A stretch of DNA of 7,317 nt from an uncultured Bacilli bacterium. Its GTDB lineage: Bacteria > Bacillota_I > Bacilli_A > RF39 > UBA660. The stretch covers positions 1-7,317 of the forward strand of contig CANPXI010000050.1 of assembly GCA_947585885.1 (NCBI GenBank). The letters run 5' to 3'. The position numbers and the translations under genes are program-made. The notes beneath the pieces are model-generated. The model searched no databases and was not told the origin of the DNA. It saw only the letters and a program-made list of their open reading frames with translations. Shown here piece after piece: positions 6,768 through 7,317 of the stretch (positions are counted from its first letter, which is position 1; each line of letters opens with the position of its first letter).

Positions 6768-7057
6768 TACTTAAATAACTTAGAAATCATACCTTCTTTT
6801 AAAGGTTTCTTTCCTCCACTTTCTAAATAATTTAAACTATTTATCTTCCCTTTAATAGATAAAGTACCTTGAAAAGTATCTAATTTAATAAGTTCAAGTC
6901 CCTCACCTTTTATTAGAATATAACCCATAACACTATCTAAAAAAAACTCTTTACTATCAAAATTATCTAACTTCTTTACTCCAGTTAATACTATACTTTT
7001 CCTTTCATTAATTTGTACTGCGTGATTAATTCCATCCATTTCTTTAGATTTATCCAT
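6767..7057 (-). CDS. yabP: YabP sporulation protein
   Basis: A 96-residue soluble protein of the YabP/YqfC family, made in the mother cell and needed for spore cortex or coat assembly in B. subtilis. Characteristic stretches are SIVLTGVKKLDNFDSKEFFL (21-40), MGYILIKGEGLELIKLD (44-60) and GTLSIKGKINSLNYLE (64-79), ending in ISKLFK as is usual. The frame is open further upstream to a GTG at 7168. I chose the ATG at 7055-7057 because it gives the family length (about 100) and has AAAGGA at 7070-7075, with spacing about 10 when aligned to the 16S tail. The extra upstream residues look like leader. An ATG at 7069 is an alternative only four codons longer. It overlaps yabQ by one base. Confidence 0.87.
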   Translation of the reverse strand: MDKSKEMDGINHAVQINERKSIVLTGVKKLDNFDSKEFFLDSVMGYILIKGEGLELIKLDTFQGTLSIKGKINSLNYLESGGKKPLKEGMISKLFK

Positions 7058-7317
7058 ATTAACATCCATTCCTTTCACTTCGTTCAAGTCACACATAGTT
7101 ATGAAAACTTGAACAAAATTTATTTTATATTTATAATCAGTCTTGAAGGAGTGTGTACTACAAAGCACGGAGAGGTGAGTTGCAGACTTCCTGTAACTCT
7201 TTGGATTAAATCAGTATATTAACCAGTGCAAATGTGATTGTTTCAAGCACACATAAGTAGTCCTTTAAGGCTGTAGACTAATCATTGACTTTAGTTAATT
7301 CTTAGTGTTAATCACAT
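7058..7317 (-). other. Non-coding leader upstream of yabP with hairpins, possible structured RNA
   Basis: No gene is supported in these 260 bases. All three minus frames are closed early in 7169-7317. The part 7141-7200 is clearly richer in G+C than its surroundings. It contains a 9-position stem (7177-7185 with 7191-7199, one G-T wobble on the plus strand, 5-base loop). An 8-bp inverted repeat GTTCAAGT/ACTTGAAC occupies 7082-7089 and 7107-7114. ATGTGATT (7232-7239) is complementary to the last 8 bases of the window (7310-7317). A weak promoter candidate for yabP is TTGAAA (7246-7241) with TGG-TTAATA (7225-7217) at 18-nt spacing. I recognise no riboswitch or known small RNA. Confidence 0.45.

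Noticed and set aside
7082..7095. tRNA T-arm, because of GTTCAAGTC
   Set aside because: No acceptor stem, D arm or anticodon arm can be placed around it on either strand.
7095..7115. Sigma-E -10 box (CATAACTA) for yabP
   Set aside because: A sigma-E promoter is expected from knowledge of yabPQ, but the match after CATA is poor and no good -35 element is found at the right distance.
7058..7168. N-terminal extension of YabP from a GTG at 7168
   Set aside because: It adds 37 residues not expected in the family, the GTG lacks a good ribosome binding site, and the frame crosses the inverted repeat at 7082-7114. The ATG at 7057 has AAAGGA upstream.
7161..7200. SAM-I or glycine riboswitch, because GGAGAGGTG recalls their conserved boxes
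   Set aside because: Only a short word matches. The remaining conserved boxes, the junction architecture and a fitting downstream gene are absent. No T-box AGGGTGG sequence exists on either strand.
7013..7222. Plus-strand open frame of 69 codons
   Set aside because: It runs antisense to the yabP start and through the leader. Composition is random-looking (repeats of H, F and I) and there is no convincing ribosome binding site.

Overview
The window is a very AT-rich stretch with one direction of coding: every supported gene lies on the minus strand. Trp is read from TGG and no in-frame TGA is needed, so the standard bacterial code (table 11) fits. The gene content (yabP, yabQ, divIC, pcrA, ligA, AGGAGG-type ribosome binding sites, sigma-A-like promoters) points to a low-GC Bacillota. 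The two sporulation genes suggest a spore-forming lineage or one descended from spore formers. I cannot name the genus.

In transcription order, from the right edge to the left: (1) 7058-7317 is a non-coding leader with a locally GC-rich, hairpin-forming patch and repeated TTCAAG/CTTGAA words. (2) yabP and yabQ follow, joined by a TAATG overlap. (3) divIC has its own extended -10 promoter and an intrinsic terminator that overlaps its last codons. (4) A two-gene AbiE-type toxin-antitoxin cassette follows (abiEi-like antitoxin, then abiEii-like nucleotidyltransferase toxin, sharing one base). It has a consensus promoter embedded in a long inverted repeat and is bracketed by a perfect 24-bp direct repeat. 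(5) pcrA helicase comes next, split by a one-base deletion in a short T run near its 5' end. (6) A CPBP-family membrane protease lies 4 nt behind pcrA. (7) ligA, the NAD-dependent DNA ligase, runs off the left edge before its BRCT domain is complete.

The backbone is housekeeping: spore-envelope morphogenesis (yabPQ), division (divIC) and DNA maintenance (pcrA, ligA, a classic Bacillota pair). The accessory part is the AbiE cassette, which sits cleanly between the divIC terminator and the pcrA promoter. Its outer direct repeat is also half of its own presumed operator, so regulation and mobility or loss of the cassette may share one sequence. The CPBP gene between pcrA and ligA is a second, tightly packed accessory insertion.

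The points most worth checking are the nature of the pcrA frameshift, the repeat-bracketed cassette with its operator, and the possible structured RNA upstream of yabP. No CRISPR array, rRNA, tRNA or transposase gene was seen.
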